From CAIWHR01 sp963846855 (GTDB taxonomy: Bacteria; Pseudomonadota; Gammaproteobacteria; Burkholderiales; Casimicrobiaceae): a stretch of DNA of 64,000 bases. Numbering within the stretch: position 1 is the stretch's first letter; every line of letters starts with the position of its first letter. The notes beneath the pieces were generated by a model, which did no database searches, was not told the DNA's origin, and saw only the letters and a program-made list of their open reading frames with translations. The translations under genes and the position numbers were made by a program. Location: assembly GCA_963846855.1 (NCBI GenBank), contig CAWJXK010000013.1, positions 40,240 to 104,239 on the forward strand. Direction: 5' to 3'. Below, piece by piece: positions 51,937 through 60,035 of this stretch.

Positions 51937-53073
51937 TCACTTCTTCGCTTCGGCAATGATGCCGGCGGCGGCCGCGCAGACGCGGTCGACGTCGGCGACG
52001 GTCAGGCTCGCATGGAGCGGCAGCGTGACCGTCTCGCGCGCGATCCGCTCGGTGTTCGGGAAGTCGCCCTCGCGATAGCCGAACGTGCGGCCGAGCGTGC
52101 AAAGGTGGAGCGCCTCGTACGATACACCGGTGCCGATCCCCTGGGCCTCCAGCGCGTCGCGGAACTGCCGTCGCGAGATCGCGAGGCGATCGAGCGGCAG
52201 CAGCACGCTCCACATGTTCCAGGACTGCCCGTCGCCGTCGGTGGGGCGCGGTGGCAGCAGGCACTCAGGGTCCGTCGACCAGCGCTCGAAATAGCGCGCG
52301 GCGAGCGAGCGGCGCGTCGTGAGGAATTCCGGCAGCTGGGTGAGCTGCGCGACGCCGATCCTCGCGTTGACGTCGGGCAGGTTGAACTTGCCGCCGGGGA
52401 AGGCGACGTCGCGCGTCTTGTCGGGCAGCAGCGTGATGCCGTGGAAGCGCAGCGCCTCGACGCGCCTCGCCTCGTCGGCGCCGTTGACGACGAGCGCGCC
52501 TCCCTCGATCGTCGTGATGTTCTTGTTCGGGTGGAAGCTGAACGTCACGAGGTCGCCGAACGCGCCGACGTTGCGGCCCTTCCATTGCGATCCCAGCACG
52601 AGTGCGGCGTCCTCGATGACGCGCAGGCCGCGCCGCCGCGCGAGCGCGTGGAGCGCGTCCATGTCGACCAGCGAACCCGGCCAGTGCGTGGGGATGATCG
52701 CCCGCGTGCGCGGCGTGATCGCCGCTTCGATCGCCGCGAGGTCGATGTTGCGTGTGACGAGATCGCAGTCGACGAACACCGGCCGCGCGCCCACCTTGGC
52801 GATCATGTTGAGGACGGTGAAGAAACTCTCGGCGCAGGTGATCACCTCGTCACCCGGCCCGATGCCGGCGACCTGCAGCGCGACCTCGACCGCGGCGGTC
52901 GCCGAGGTCAGGACGCGTACAGGGCGACCGCCGCAGAAGCGCGAGAGCTCCTCCTCGAACCGCTGCACCCACGGACCGCTCGCGATGTGGCCGGAGCGGA
53001 TCACGTCGGCGACGCCCTCGATGGTCGCGGCGTCGATCGCGGGCCCGGCGAATTTCAGGTAGGTCGAGCTCAT
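51937..53073 (-). CDS. arnB: UDP-4-amino-4-deoxy-L-arabinose aminotransferase
   Basis: 378 residues, DegT/DnrJ/EryC1 family. The PLP lysine is Lys184 in TFSFHPNKNITTIEGG; GDEVITCAESFFTVLNMI and RVIEDAALVLGSQWKG build the cofactor site. It transaminates UDP-4-ketopentose to UDP-Ara4N. The start MSSTYLKFAGPAID matches the family; the frame is open upstream across the ArnE-like gene. 13 bp separate its end from arnC. Confidence 0.93.
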   Translation of the reverse strand: MSSTYLKFAGPAIDAATIEGVADVIRSGHIASGPWVQRFEEELSRFCGGRPVRVLTSATAAVEVALQVAGIGPGDEVITCAESFFTVLNMIAKVGARPVFVDCDLVTRNIDLAAIEAAITPRTRAIIPTHWPGSLVDMDALHALARRRGLRVIEDAALVLGSQWKGRNVGAFGDLVTFSFHPNKNITTIEGGALVVNGADEARRVEALRFHGITLLPDKTRDVAFPGGKFNLPDVNARIGVAQLTQLPEFLTTRRSLAARYFERWSTDPECLLPPRPTDGDGQSWNMWSVLLPLDRLAISRRQFRDALEAQGIGTGVSYEALHLCTLGRTFGYREGDFPNTERIARETVTLPLHASLTVADVDRVCAAAAGIIAEAKK

Positions 53074-53090
53074 GGCGGAACGCGTCGCCG

Positions 53091-53462
53091 TCAGCTTCGC
53101 GCGACGAGCCAGACGCCGACGATGATGCAGCCGATGCCGAGCCAGCGCGTGGCCGTCACCGCCTCGCCGAAAAGGTAGTGCGCTGCGATCGCGTTGACGA
53201 CGTAGCCGACCGACAGCAGCGGATACGCGATCGAGACCGGCACGCGCGAGAGCCCGAGGATCCACACGAAGAGCGACGCGACGTAACAGGCGGCGCCCAG
53301 CACGAAGTGACCTTGCGTCGCCATCCGCATCAGCGTGTCCGCCCAGTCCTCGCGCGTCAGCGTGATGACGCCGAGCGCATTGGTGCCTGCCTTCAGCAGG
53401 AGCTGCGCGGCCGCGTTGAGCAGCACGCCGGTCATGAGGAACGCGAAGGCGGCGACGCTCAT
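53091..53462 (-). CDS. arnE: ArnE-like small membrane transporter (EamA/SMR fold)
   Basis: 123 residues, four membrane helices. The SMR-type segment LNAAAQLLLKAGTNA near the start and PLLSVGYVVNAIAAHYLFGE near the end are typical of ArnE/ArnF flippase subunits for undecaprenyl-P-Ara4N. No separate arnF partner is visible; it may work as a homodimer. Its ATG overlaps the arnT stop by 4 bp. Confidence 0.82.
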   Translation of the reverse strand: MSVAAFAFLMTGVLLNAAAQLLLKAGTNALGVITLTREDWADTLMRMATQGHFVLGAACYVASLFVWILGLSRVPVSIAYPLLSVGYVVNAIAAHYLFGEAVTATRWLGIGCIIVGVWLVARS

Positions 53463-55162
53463 CGGCGGCTCACCGTGACCCGGCGGCCGTCGCGGGCAAG
53501 GACGCGCATCGGCACCCCGTTTGCCGCCAAACGCTCGAACGTCGCCGGCGGCATCATCGCGTAACCCTGGCCGAGCGCATCCCACTGCGCGATCCAGCTC
53601 TCCGTGGTCGGAATCTGGCGGTCCGGCTCGGCGTCGATGCCGGGCCCGAGCTCGTCGCGGATCGCGACCAGCGTTGTCGTGCGGCCAAGGTAGAACGGAG
53701 CGGTCTGGTCGTACATTTCGACTTGGTAGAACGGCGCGTCCGGAGCGATGGGCGCAACACTGCGTGCCGCGCGCAGCATAGCCGAAGTCGACCGCGTTGC
53801 GCTGAACGCCTCGTATCCGGCGACGCCCAGCGAGACCGCGGCCAGCATCGACAGCGCGAGCGCGGCCACGCCCAGGAAGCGCGCGCCGGGGGACACTGCG
53901 ATCCGCCGGAATTGCGTCCAGCCCATGATCTGGCCCGCGGCGGCGACCGCCACCGCCGCCTTGATCCAGGGACCGTAGGCCTGCAGGATCGCCGCCGGCT
54001 GGTCGGCCTCGGCGCCGCCGCCCCGCGCCGCGACCCAGCTGTCGTAGCCTGTGAATAGCGCGATGGCCAGGACGCCGGCGCCGACGGCGCCGACGGCCGC
54101 GGAGCGCACGAGGTGCCTCGCGGGTAGTTCCAGCAGCAGCGCGCCCAGCACGAGCGCGAGCGGCGCGAAGATCGGCAGGATGTAGGTGGGCAGCTTGGAG
54201 CCCGAAGCGCTGAAGAAGACGAACACGAATCCGGCGTAGACGAGCGCCAATCGCTGCCACGAGAAGCCGAGGGCATTCGGCGTTCCGGCGCGCCACGCGC
54301 CGGGAAGTCCCAGCGCCAGCGGCGCGAGCCACGGCAGGATGCCGACGAGCGCGAGCGGAATGAAGTAGTACCACGCGCCGACGCGCAGGTGCTCGTGCGT
54401 CAGGAAGCGCTCGAAGTGCTCGTGGATGAAGAAGAAGCGGGCGAACTCCGGGTTGGCCCGCGAGACCAGCACGAACCACGGCGCGGTGATGGCGAGGAAG
54501 ATCGCGAGCCCCGACACGATGTGCAGCCTGCGCCACAGTGCGACGTCGCGCGTGATCGCTGTGTACGCGACCAGCGCGCCGGCGGGGAGGACGACTCCGA
54601 TCAGGCCTTTCGACAGCACGGCGAGCGCCATCGCCGCCCACGTCGTCCACATCCATGCCCGCCGCTCCCCGCGAGTCGTCTCCGGCCGCTGCGCGATGAC
54701 GATGCCGGCGAACGCGAGCGCCAGGAAGCATCCCAGTCCCGAATCGAGCGTGACGATCTGCGCGATCGCGGCGTGGTAGAGCGTCCCGGCGAGCACCAGC
54801 GCGGCGAATGCGCCGAGCGCGGCGCCGCCCAGCGCGTTTCCGGCGATGCCGATGACGGCGACGGCCAGCAATCCCGCGAGCGCCGGCCACAGCCGCGCCG
54901 TCCATTCGTGGACGCCGAAGGCGCGAAAGGCGACAGCGGTCGCCCAGTATTGCAGCGGCGGCTTCTCGAAGTACTTGAGTCCGTTCAGCCGAGGCGTGAC
55001 CCAGTCGCCGCCTTGCGCCATCTCGCGCGCGATCTCGCCGTAGCGGCCCTCGTCGGGGTGAAAGAGGCGGTGGCTGCCGAGGTTCGCGAACCACATCGCC
55101 GCGACGGCGAGCGCGATGAGCCAGAGGACGAGACGTGACGGAAGGATCGGGTTCTCGGGCAT
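53459..55162 (-). CDS. arnT: Lipid A L-Ara4N transferase
   Basis: 567 residues, a GT-C (PMT) membrane enzyme. The first periplasmic loop has the catalytic pattern HPDEGRYGEIAREM and NGLKYFEKPPLQYWA; about twelve membrane helices follow, with FFSASGSKLPTYILPIFAPLALVLG in the middle, and a soluble C-terminal periplasmic domain. It transfers L-Ara4N to lipid A, lowering negative charge and giving polymyxin resistance. It is the first gene of the operon. The start is the ATG at MPENPILPSRL. Confidence 0.93.
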   Translation of the reverse strand: MPENPILPSRLVLWLIALAVAAMWFANLGSHRLFHPDEGRYGEIAREMAQGGDWVTPRLNGLKYFEKPPLQYWATAVAFRAFGVHEWTARLWPALAGLLAVAVIGIAGNALGGAALGAFAALVLAGTLYHAAIAQIVTLDSGLGCFLALAFAGIVIAQRPETTRGERRAWMWTTWAAMALAVLSKGLIGVVLPAGALVAYTAITRDVALWRRLHIVSGLAIFLAITAPWFVLVSRANPEFARFFFIHEHFERFLTHEHLRVGAWYYFIPLALVGILPWLAPLALGLPGAWRAGTPNALGFSWQRLALVYAGFVFVFFSASGSKLPTYILPIFAPLALVLGALLLELPARHLVRSAAVGAVGAGVLAIALFTGYDSWVAARGGGAEADQPAAILQAYGPWIKAAVAVAAAGQIMGWTQFRRIAVSPGARFLGVAALALSMLAAVSLGVAGYEAFSATRSTSAMLRAARSVAPIAPDAPFYQVEMYDQTAPFYLGRTTTLVAIRDELGPGIDAEPDRQIPTTESWIAQWDALGQGYAMMPPATFERLAANGVPMRVLARDGRRVTVSRR

Positions 55163-55281
55163 CGGGACGGGCGTGGCGGAGGGTTGCAGCGGGCCCGCCT
55201 GAAGGCGTGCGCCACGACCGGACCGATTGTACCGTGGCAGGTTGCAGCGCCGAAACGCGAAACAGGACGAGGCCGCGCGCC

Positions 55282-55310
55282 TTGCCGACACCGCCGGGGT
55301 TGGATACGAT
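55282..55310 (+). promoter_or_regulatory. Promoter ahead of the cysS leader peptide
   Basis: TTGCCG (55282-55287), 17-bp spacer, TACGAT (55305-55310). A start site 7 bp after the -10 box would be the A of the leader ATG at 55317, giving a leaderless leader-peptide mRNA. The -10 sequence matches TACGAT/TAGGAT boxes seen at 58025 and 58807. Confidence 0.55.
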
Positions 55311-55316
55311 GCGGAC

Positions 55317-55385
55317 ATGATGAGCATTTGCGCACATTGCGGCTGTCGACCGGGGTCCCGAGGCGGCAGGCGGCTGCCCGACTAG
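55317..55385 (+). CDS. Cysteine-rich leader peptide of cysS
   Basis: 22 codons, double ATG start, stop TAG at 55383. The peptide begins MMSICAHCGC: three Cys codons at positions 5, 8 and 10 within six residues, followed by an Arg/Gly/Pro-rich end. It lies directly between a promoter-like sequence and a terminator that stands just before cysteinyl-tRNA synthetase. Its size, composition and place fit an attenuator leader that reports the level of charged tRNA-Cys. No Shine-Dalgarno is seen, consistent with leaderless translation. Confidence 0.65.
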   Translation: MMSICAHCGCRPGSRGGRRLPD

Positions 55386-55430
55386 CAGGACGCGACCCGA
55401 ACGAGCCGCCAGCGCTGGCGGCTTTTTTTT
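55365..55430 (+). promoter_or_regulatory. Attenuator: protector, antiterminator and terminator hairpins before cysS
   Basis: Three competing pairings: GGCAG/CTGCC (55365-55369 with 55374-55378); GGCGGCT with AGCCGCC (55369-55375 with 55404-55410), which would block the terminator; and the terminator AGCCGCCAGC/GCTGGCGGCT (55404-55423), a perfect 10-bp inverted repeat, followed by a run of eight T. The terminator ends 20 bp before the cysS ATG, where there is no upstream structural gene on this strand to terminate. Confidence 0.7.
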
Positions 55431-55449
55431 GCGAAACGATGGCCCTTCG

Positions 55450-56853
55450 ATGCCCGATCCGCTCCACCTCTACGACAACTACGAGCGCAGGCTGCGCGAA
55501 TTCACGCCGCTTCATGCGGGCGGCGAGGTCGGCCTCTATACCTGCGGGCCGACCGTCTACGACTATCAGCACATCGGCAACTTCCGCACGTTCCTGTTCG
55601 AGGACCTGCTGCGGCGCGTGCTCGAATGGAACGGCTACCGGGTGCGGCACGTGATGAACGTCACCGACGTCGGCCATCTCACGTCCGACGCCGACGACGG
55701 CGAGGACAAGATGGAGAAGGGCGCGCGCCGCACCGGCAAGTCGGCGTGGGAGATCGCCAAAATCTACACGGAGGACTTCCTCTCCGACCTGAAGCGTCTC
55801 CACATCGAGGATCCGACCGTCCTGTGCCGCGCGACCGACCACATCCGCGAGCAGATCGATTTCATCGTCGACATCGAGAAGAACGGCTTCACCTATCGCA
55901 CGCCGGACGGCATCTATTTCGACACGGCGAAGCAGCCCGACTACGGTTACCTCGCCCGGCTCGACGTCAAGGGGCTCGAGGCCGGCAAGCGGGTCGAGCT
56001 CGGCGCGAAGCGCCACATCACCGACTTCGCGCTGTGGAAGTTCTCGCCCGAAGGCGAAAAGCGCCAGATGGAGTGGGACTCGCCGTGGGGCAAGGGTTTT
56101 CCGGGCTGGCACATCGAATGCTCGGCGATGGCGCAGAAATACCTCGGCGACTATTTCGACATCCATTGCGGCGGCGAGGACCACATCAGCGTCCACCACA
56201 CGAACGAGATCGCGCAGACCGAGGCGCGGGTCGGAACGCGGCTCGCGAACTTCTGGATGCACGGCTACTTCCTGCTGCTGAACGACGCCAAGATGGCGAA
56301 ATCCGCCGGCGAATTCCTGCGCGTGCAATCACTCGTCGACCGCGGCTACGATCCGCTTGCCTATCGCTACCTGTGCCTGACCGGGCATTACCGCGGGCAA
56401 CTCAACTTCACATGGAACGCGCTCGACGCGGCGGCCACGGCGCTCGACCGCCTGCGCAACGGCGTCTACGCATTGCGCGACGCGCCGCAGAGCGCGCCCG
56501 ATGCCGCGCTGGTGGAGCGTTTCGGCAACGAGATCAACGACGACCTCAACCTGCCGCGCGCGCTGGCGGTCGCATGGGAGGCGCTGCGCGGCGAGCTTCC
56601 CGCCGGCGTCAAGCGCGCGACGCTTTTGCGGTTCGACGCGGTGCTGGGCCTCGGTCTCGCCGACTGGGTGCCTCGCAACGATGCGGTCCCGCCCGATGTG
56701 CAGGCGCTTGCGGAGGCGCGCGCCCTGGCGCGCAAGACGAAGAACTGGGCGGAGGCCGACCGCCTGCGCGGTCTCATCGGCGCTGCCGGCTGGGAGATGG
56801 AGGATCGCGCCGACGGCTATGCGCTGAAGAAGCGCGCCACCGCTGGCACGTGA
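55450..56853 (+). CDS. cysS: Cysteinyl-tRNA synthetase
   Basis: 467 residues. The zinc-site Cys32 is in YTCGPTVYD, the HIGN motif at residues 41-44, WHIECSAM near residue 220 with further zinc ligands, and KMAKS at residues 281-285. The C-terminal anticodon-binding part is present. It charges tRNA-Cys. It follows the attenuator and Cys-rich leader; the FAH-family gene begins 8 bp after its stop. An in-frame TTG at 55429 is a less likely start. Confidence 0.97.
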   Translation: MPDPLHLYDNYERRLREFTPLHAGGEVGLYTCGPTVYDYQHIGNFRTFLFEDLLRRVLEWNGYRVRHVMNVTDVGHLTSDADDGEDKMEKGARRTGKSAWEIAKIYTEDFLSDLKRLHIEDPTVLCRATDHIREQIDFIVDIEKNGFTYRTPDGIYFDTAKQPDYGYLARLDVKGLEAGKRVELGAKRHITDFALWKFSPEGEKRQMEWDSPWGKGFPGWHIECSAMAQKYLGDYFDIHCGGEDHISVHHTNEIAQTEARVGTRLANFWMHGYFLLLNDAKMAKSAGEFLRVQSLVDRGYDPLAYRYLCLTGHYRGQLNFTWNALDAAATALDRLRNGVYALRDAPQSAPDAALVERFGNEINDDLNLPRALAVAWEALRGELPAGVKRATLLRFDAVLGLGLADWVPRNDAVPPDVQALAEARALARKTKNWAEADRLRGLIGAAGWEMEDRADGYALKKRATAGT

Positions 56854-56860
56854 GGACGCG

Positions 56861-57880
56861 ATGAAGCTCGCCAGCATCGACAACGGCACGCGCGACGGCG
56901 AGCTCGTCGTCGTGTCGCGTGACCTCACCCGTTGCGTCGCCGTCCCCGAGGTCGCGCGCACGCTGCAGGCCGCGCTGGACATCTGGAACGGGGCTGCGCC
57001 GGCGCTCGAGGCGCTCTCCGAGGAGCTCAACGCGGGTCGACTTCCCGACGCGACCGGGTTCAATCCGGCCACCGCGATGGCGCCGCTGCCGCGCGCCTAC
57101 CAATGGGTCGACGGCTCGGCGTACCTCAATCACGTCGAGCTCGTGCGCCGCGCGCGCGGCGCCGCGATGCCACCGGAATTCCTCGCCGATCCGCTCATGT
57201 ACCAGGGAGCATCGGACCGCATGCTGGGACCCGCGGAGGACATCGAAGCGGCCGATGAAGCCTGGGGCATCGATTTCGAATCCGAAGTCGCGGTGATCAC
57301 CGGCGACGTGCCGATGGGCACCGGCGCAGCCGACGCGCCGGCGCACATACGCCTTGTGATGCTCGTCAACGACGTCAGCCTGCGCAATCTCATTCCCGCC
57401 GAGCTCGGCAAGGGATTCGGGTTCCTGCAGTCGAAGCCGGCTTCCGCGTTCTCACCCGTCGCCGTGACGCCGGGCGAGCTCGGCGATGCATGGCGCGCGT
57501 GCAAGCTGCACCGGCCGCTCGTGTCGCACGTCAACGGAGCGCTGTTCGGGCATCCCGACGCCGGCGTCGGCATGGCGTTCTCGTTCGCGGATCTCATCGC
57601 GCATGTCGCGAAGACGCGCACGCTCGTCGCGGGCAGCATCGTCGGATCGGGCACGGTCTCGAACAAGGAGAACGGCGGACCGGGCCGGCCGGCCGCCGCC
57701 GGCGGCATCGGCTATTCGTGCATCGCCGAGCAGCGTACCGTCGAGACGATTCTCAACGGAAGGCCCGTCACGCCGTTCCTGCGATTCGGCGATCGCGTCC
57801 GCATCGAGATGTTCGATGCGGGCGGGCGCACGATCTTCGGTGCGATCGACCAGGCCGTGCGGATGCGGCCGGCGCAGTAG
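56861..57880 (+). CDS. Fumarylacetoacetate hydrolase-family protein
   Basis: 339 residues. The FAH fold with the metal site E-x-E in GIDFESEVAVITGDVP (about residue 133), VMLVNDVSLRN and GSGTVSNKENGG near residue 270. Family members cleave C-C bonds in acylpyruvates and aromatic degradation intermediates; this length (with an N-terminal domain) resembles FAH proper more than the short FAHD1 type. No pathway genes are beside it. Confidence 0.88.
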   Translation: MKLASIDNGTRDGELVVVSRDLTRCVAVPEVARTLQAALDIWNGAAPALEALSEELNAGRLPDATGFNPATAMAPLPRAYQWVDGSAYLNHVELVRRARGAAMPPEFLADPLMYQGASDRMLGPAEDIEAADEAWGIDFESEVAVITGDVPMGTGAADAPAHIRLVMLVNDVSLRNLIPAELGKGFGFLQSKPASAFSPVAVTPGELGDAWRACKLHRPLVSHVNGALFGHPDAGVGMAFSFADLIAHVAKTRTLVAGSIVGSGTVSNKENGGPGRPAAAGGIGYSCIAEQRTVETILNGRPVTPFLRFGDRVRIEMFDAGGRTIFGAIDQAVRMRPAQ

Positions 57881-58001
57881 TTTCCGCGCCGCGCATCGCG
57901 CGCGACCGGTCCCGCCGCCGCGTTTCCGCTCGATGACCGCTGCGCTTCGTCGCGCGTGGGTCGCGTTCGCCCCGCAATTCGGCCGATTCGTCGCTTGTGT
58001 C

Positions 58002-58030
58002 TTGAGCCGGTCATCTGCGCTCACTACGAT
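58002..58030 (+). promoter_or_regulatory. Promoter 1, paired with promoter 2 of the paralogue
   Basis: TTGAGC (58002-58007), 17 bp, TACGAT (58025-58030). It is preceded by TTCGTCGCTTG and matches the arrangement at 58784-58812. The 5' untranslated region also shares GGTGCGGCGA and TGAATCCGGAA with the second copy. Confidence 0.65.
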
Positions 58031-58158
58031 CCGAACTGACTGCACAGGCCGGTGCGGCGACCGCTCCGAAAAGATCGTGAATCCGGAATCCCGTCACCCC
58101 GCATCCAATGGCCATGACACCCGCAACCCGTCAACCGAATCCGCTTGAGGAGTCGACC

Positions 58159-58431
58159 ATGCAACGCTACGAACCTCTGGTCAATCGCCCGATCTTCGGG
58201 ATCGCCGCTGTCGCGCTGACCGCGCTGACGATCGCCACGATGGTGGTGGGGCCCACCGCACTGCCGGCCGCGGATCACGCGACGGCGCTCTACGGTGGCG
58301 CGGCGGCGGCGCCGATGGCTCGCGAAGTCACGATCGCGCCGTCTTCGATCGACGTCGTCGTCGCGCGCGATGCGGGCCTCGCCATCGCCGGCGCCCGGGC
58401 CGGATCGGCGAAGCTCGGTCGCCGCGGATAA
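58159..58431 (+). CDS. Small exported/membrane protein, paralogue 1
   Basis: 90 residues. It starts MQRYEPLVNRPIFGIAAVAL with one hydrophobic segment (residues about 11-33), then a small mature part with REVTIAPSSIDVVVARD. The GAGGAGTC region precedes the ATG. It is related to the next gene over its whole length: both start M(Q/K)RY.P, share the membrane segment and the VTI.P..IDVVV motif. No known family. Confidence 0.65.
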   Translation: MQRYEPLVNRPIFGIAAVALTALTIATMVVGPTALPAADHATALYGGAAAAPMAREVTIAPSSIDVVVARDAGLAIAGARAGSAKLGRRG

Positions 58432-58445
58432 GCGAAGCGCCTTTC

Positions 58446-58508
58446 CTCGGGCGAAGCGCTTCGCCCGAGTCGCCGGCACGAGGGTCGGACGTCATGCGTC
58501 CGGCCCTT
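58446..58508. terminator. Two hairpins after paralogue 1
   Basis: A perfect 24-bp inverted repeat, CTCGGGCGAAGC/GCTTCGCCCGAG (58446-58469), without a T run, and then AGGGTCGGACG / CGTCCGGCCCT (58481-58508), which resembles the stem of the terminator after paralogue 2. Termination here is likely weak. Confidence 0.5.
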
Positions 58509-58510
58509 CG

Positions 58511-58630
58511 CGTTTCATCGCCATCAGGCGCGTTTCATCGCGGCCAGGCGCGTTTCATCCAGGTAGTGCGCGTTTCATCGCGATAGGGCGCGTTTCATCG
58601 CGATAGGGCGCGTTTCATCGCGCGCGCTAG
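58511..58630. repeat. Six-copy 20-bp tandem repeat
   Basis: CGTTTCATCG recurs at 58511, 58531, 58551, 58571, 58591 and 58611, exactly every 20 bp; the fill-in is CGATAGGGCG or variants. It lies between the two paralogues, in non-coding DNA. It is a candidate variable-number tandem repeat; there are no spacers as in a CRISPR array. No gene is seen in 58631-58944. Confidence 0.92.
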
Positions 58631-58783
58631 GCTTCGCAGCAGCGATGTGAGGCGCGCGTTGCTCCAAAGCGGATTCACGCCGGGGATCGCAATCGAAGCC
58701 GCCACCGTTCACACCGCCTCGGCACCGTTCGTCGCGCCACGCTCGCATTCGCACCGCGATTCTCAGGGTTCGTCGCTTGCGCG

Positions 58784-58812
58784 TTGAGCGGATCGCCCGA
58801 CTTGCCTAGGAT
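58784..58812 (+). promoter_or_regulatory. Promoter 2 of the paralogue pair
   Basis: TTGAGC (58784-58789), 17 bp, TAGGAT (58807-58812), preceded by TTCGTCGCTTG as at promoter 1. The sequence from there to the start codon aligns with the first copy in several blocks. Confidence 0.65.
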
Positions 58813-58944
58813 GCATCGTGACAGCACCGGATCCTGGTGCGGCGATACGGGAATGAAGATTCTGAATCCGGAACCCGGGCACGCCGCATCCTATCGACAA
58901 GCAGCGAACGAAACCGTCGACCTCAACCGATTCAGGAGCCAGAC

Positions 58945-59196
58945 ATGAAACGCTATCAACCGAAGACCCTCCGCCCCGCGTTCGGGATCGCCTCCGCGGC
59001 CGCGCTGACGGCACTCACCATCTCGCTGTCGGTGGTCGTGCCGGTCGGACTCGCGCCGGTCGCGGCTGCCGCGATGCTGGCGGCGCCCTCCAGCGCGCCC
59101 GCCGTTCGCCAGGTGACGATTTCGCCGGCGCGCATCGACGTCGTCGTCGTGCGCTCGACGAACTTCGCGACGGCGAAAAGCGCGACGCGCGGATAG
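58945..59196 (+). CDS. Small exported/membrane protein, paralogue 2
   Basis: 83 residues, CAGGAG upstream of the ATG. It starts MKRYQPKTLRPAFGIASAAAL, has one hydrophobic segment (about 14-46) and a mature part with RQVTISPARIDVVVVRS. It is a duplicate of the gene at 58159-58431, promoter included. Function unknown. It is followed by a strong terminator and the convergent anti-sigma gene. Confidence 0.65.
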   Translation: MKRYQPKTLRPAFGIASAAALTALTISLSVVVPVGLAPVAAAAMLAAPSSAPAVRQVTISPARIDVVVVRSTNFATAKSATRG

Positions 59197-59249
59197 ATCG
59201 AATCATTCTCCCCAGCAGCCGCCTTCTCCCCCAAGGTGAGCGACTGCGG

Positions 59250-59286
59250 AAGGGCCGGACGGCAACCGTCCGGCCCTTCGTCTTTT
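59250..59286 (+). terminator. Terminator after paralogue 2
   Basis: AAGGGCCGGACGG / CCGTCCGGCCCTT (59250-59262 with 59266-59278), loop CAA, followed by CGTCTTTT. A 13-bp perfect stem, the strongest in the window. Confidence 0.92.
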
Positions 59287-59305
59287 CGGATCCCGCGCGG
59301 GAGCG

Positions 59306-60028
59306 TCAGATCCGCTCGATGCCGCCGATATAGAGCACCGGCCCGGTCGGCTTGCCGGTGGGCGAGCCGCCCGCCGGCTCGAGGCTGATCGCGAGCGCCG
59401 GGACGCCGCGGAACGCGTCGTCCGCCGGCACGGGCAGCGCGATCCGCACGACGCCGGCCGCGGGGACGAGCCCCAGGGAGCGGGGATCCTTACCCTCCGG
59501 CAGCGCCCAGAGCTCGAGCGCGCGATCCGGCGGAATCGCGATCGCGCCAATCGCCTTGACGGCCAGGACGCGGCCGCCTCGCTCCACGGTTGCGACGAGG
59601 ACCGGCTTGGCGTCTTTGCCGGCCAGCACCGCGACGATGGTCGGCGTCGGTGCCTCGACCGCGGGCGCCATCAGGCGCAGGCCCAGCACCAGCGCCGCGG
59701 CGAATCCGAAGAAGGAGAGCCCGCGCCAGAGGCCAAGACTCTGCCACCAGGACCCGCCGCCCACCGCATCCTCCGGGCTCTCCATTCCAGCGATACCCAA
59801 TTTGGTGCAGATCCCCGTCCAGACACGAGCCGGTGGCGTGACCGGGGGAATGGCGTCGGCGAGCCCGGCGAGCCGAAGCTCCCACGTTCGGAGCGCGGCG
59901 ACGACGGCCGGCTCCCGCTGGGCGATCCGGCCGAGGCGGCGGCGCGCCCGGGGCGACAGCGTGCCCAGCGCGTATTGCGCGGCCAGCGCGTCGAGGCGCT
60001 GCGTGCGGTCCGCGCGGTCGAGCTTCAT
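59306..60028 (-). CDS. Anti-sigma factor (RskA/anti-sigma-K family)
   Basis: 240 residues. The N-terminal cytoplasmic part (AAQYALGTLSPRARRRLGR) resembles the anti-sigma zinc-finger-like helix region; one membrane helix (about 100-121, GLSFFGFAAALVLGLRLMA); the extracytoplasmic part has the RskA features VERGGRVLAVKAIG and ALELWALPEGKDPRSLG. It binds and holds the ECF sigma factor, whose gene ends 7 bp before it starts. Confidence 0.9.
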   Translation of the reverse strand: MKLDRADRTQRLDALAAQYALGTLSPRARRRLGRIAQREPAVVAALRTWELRLAGLADAIPPVTPPARVWTGICTKLGIAGMESPEDAVGGGSWWQSLGLWRGLSFFGFAAALVLGLRLMAPAVEAPTPTIVAVLAGKDAKPVLVATVERGGRVLAVKAIGAIAIPPDRALELWALPEGKDPRSLGLVPAAGVVRIALPVPADDAFRGVPALAISLEPAGGSPTGKPTGPVLYIGGIERI

Positions 60029-60035
60029 CGCGGCG

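Noticed and set aside
53091..55337. 748-codon minus-strand frame joining the ArnE-like gene to sequence across arnT
   Set aside because: Only the last 123 codons are protein-like; upstream it is the wrong frame of arnT.
55404..55430. Terminator of an upstream plus-strand gene or of arnT
   Set aside because: arnT runs the other way and starts at 55162; the only plus-strand reading frame before the terminator is the 22-codon leader, so an attenuator fits better.
58511..58630. CRISPR-like array
   Set aside because: The 20-bp units follow each other directly with no unique spacers, and there are no cas genes.
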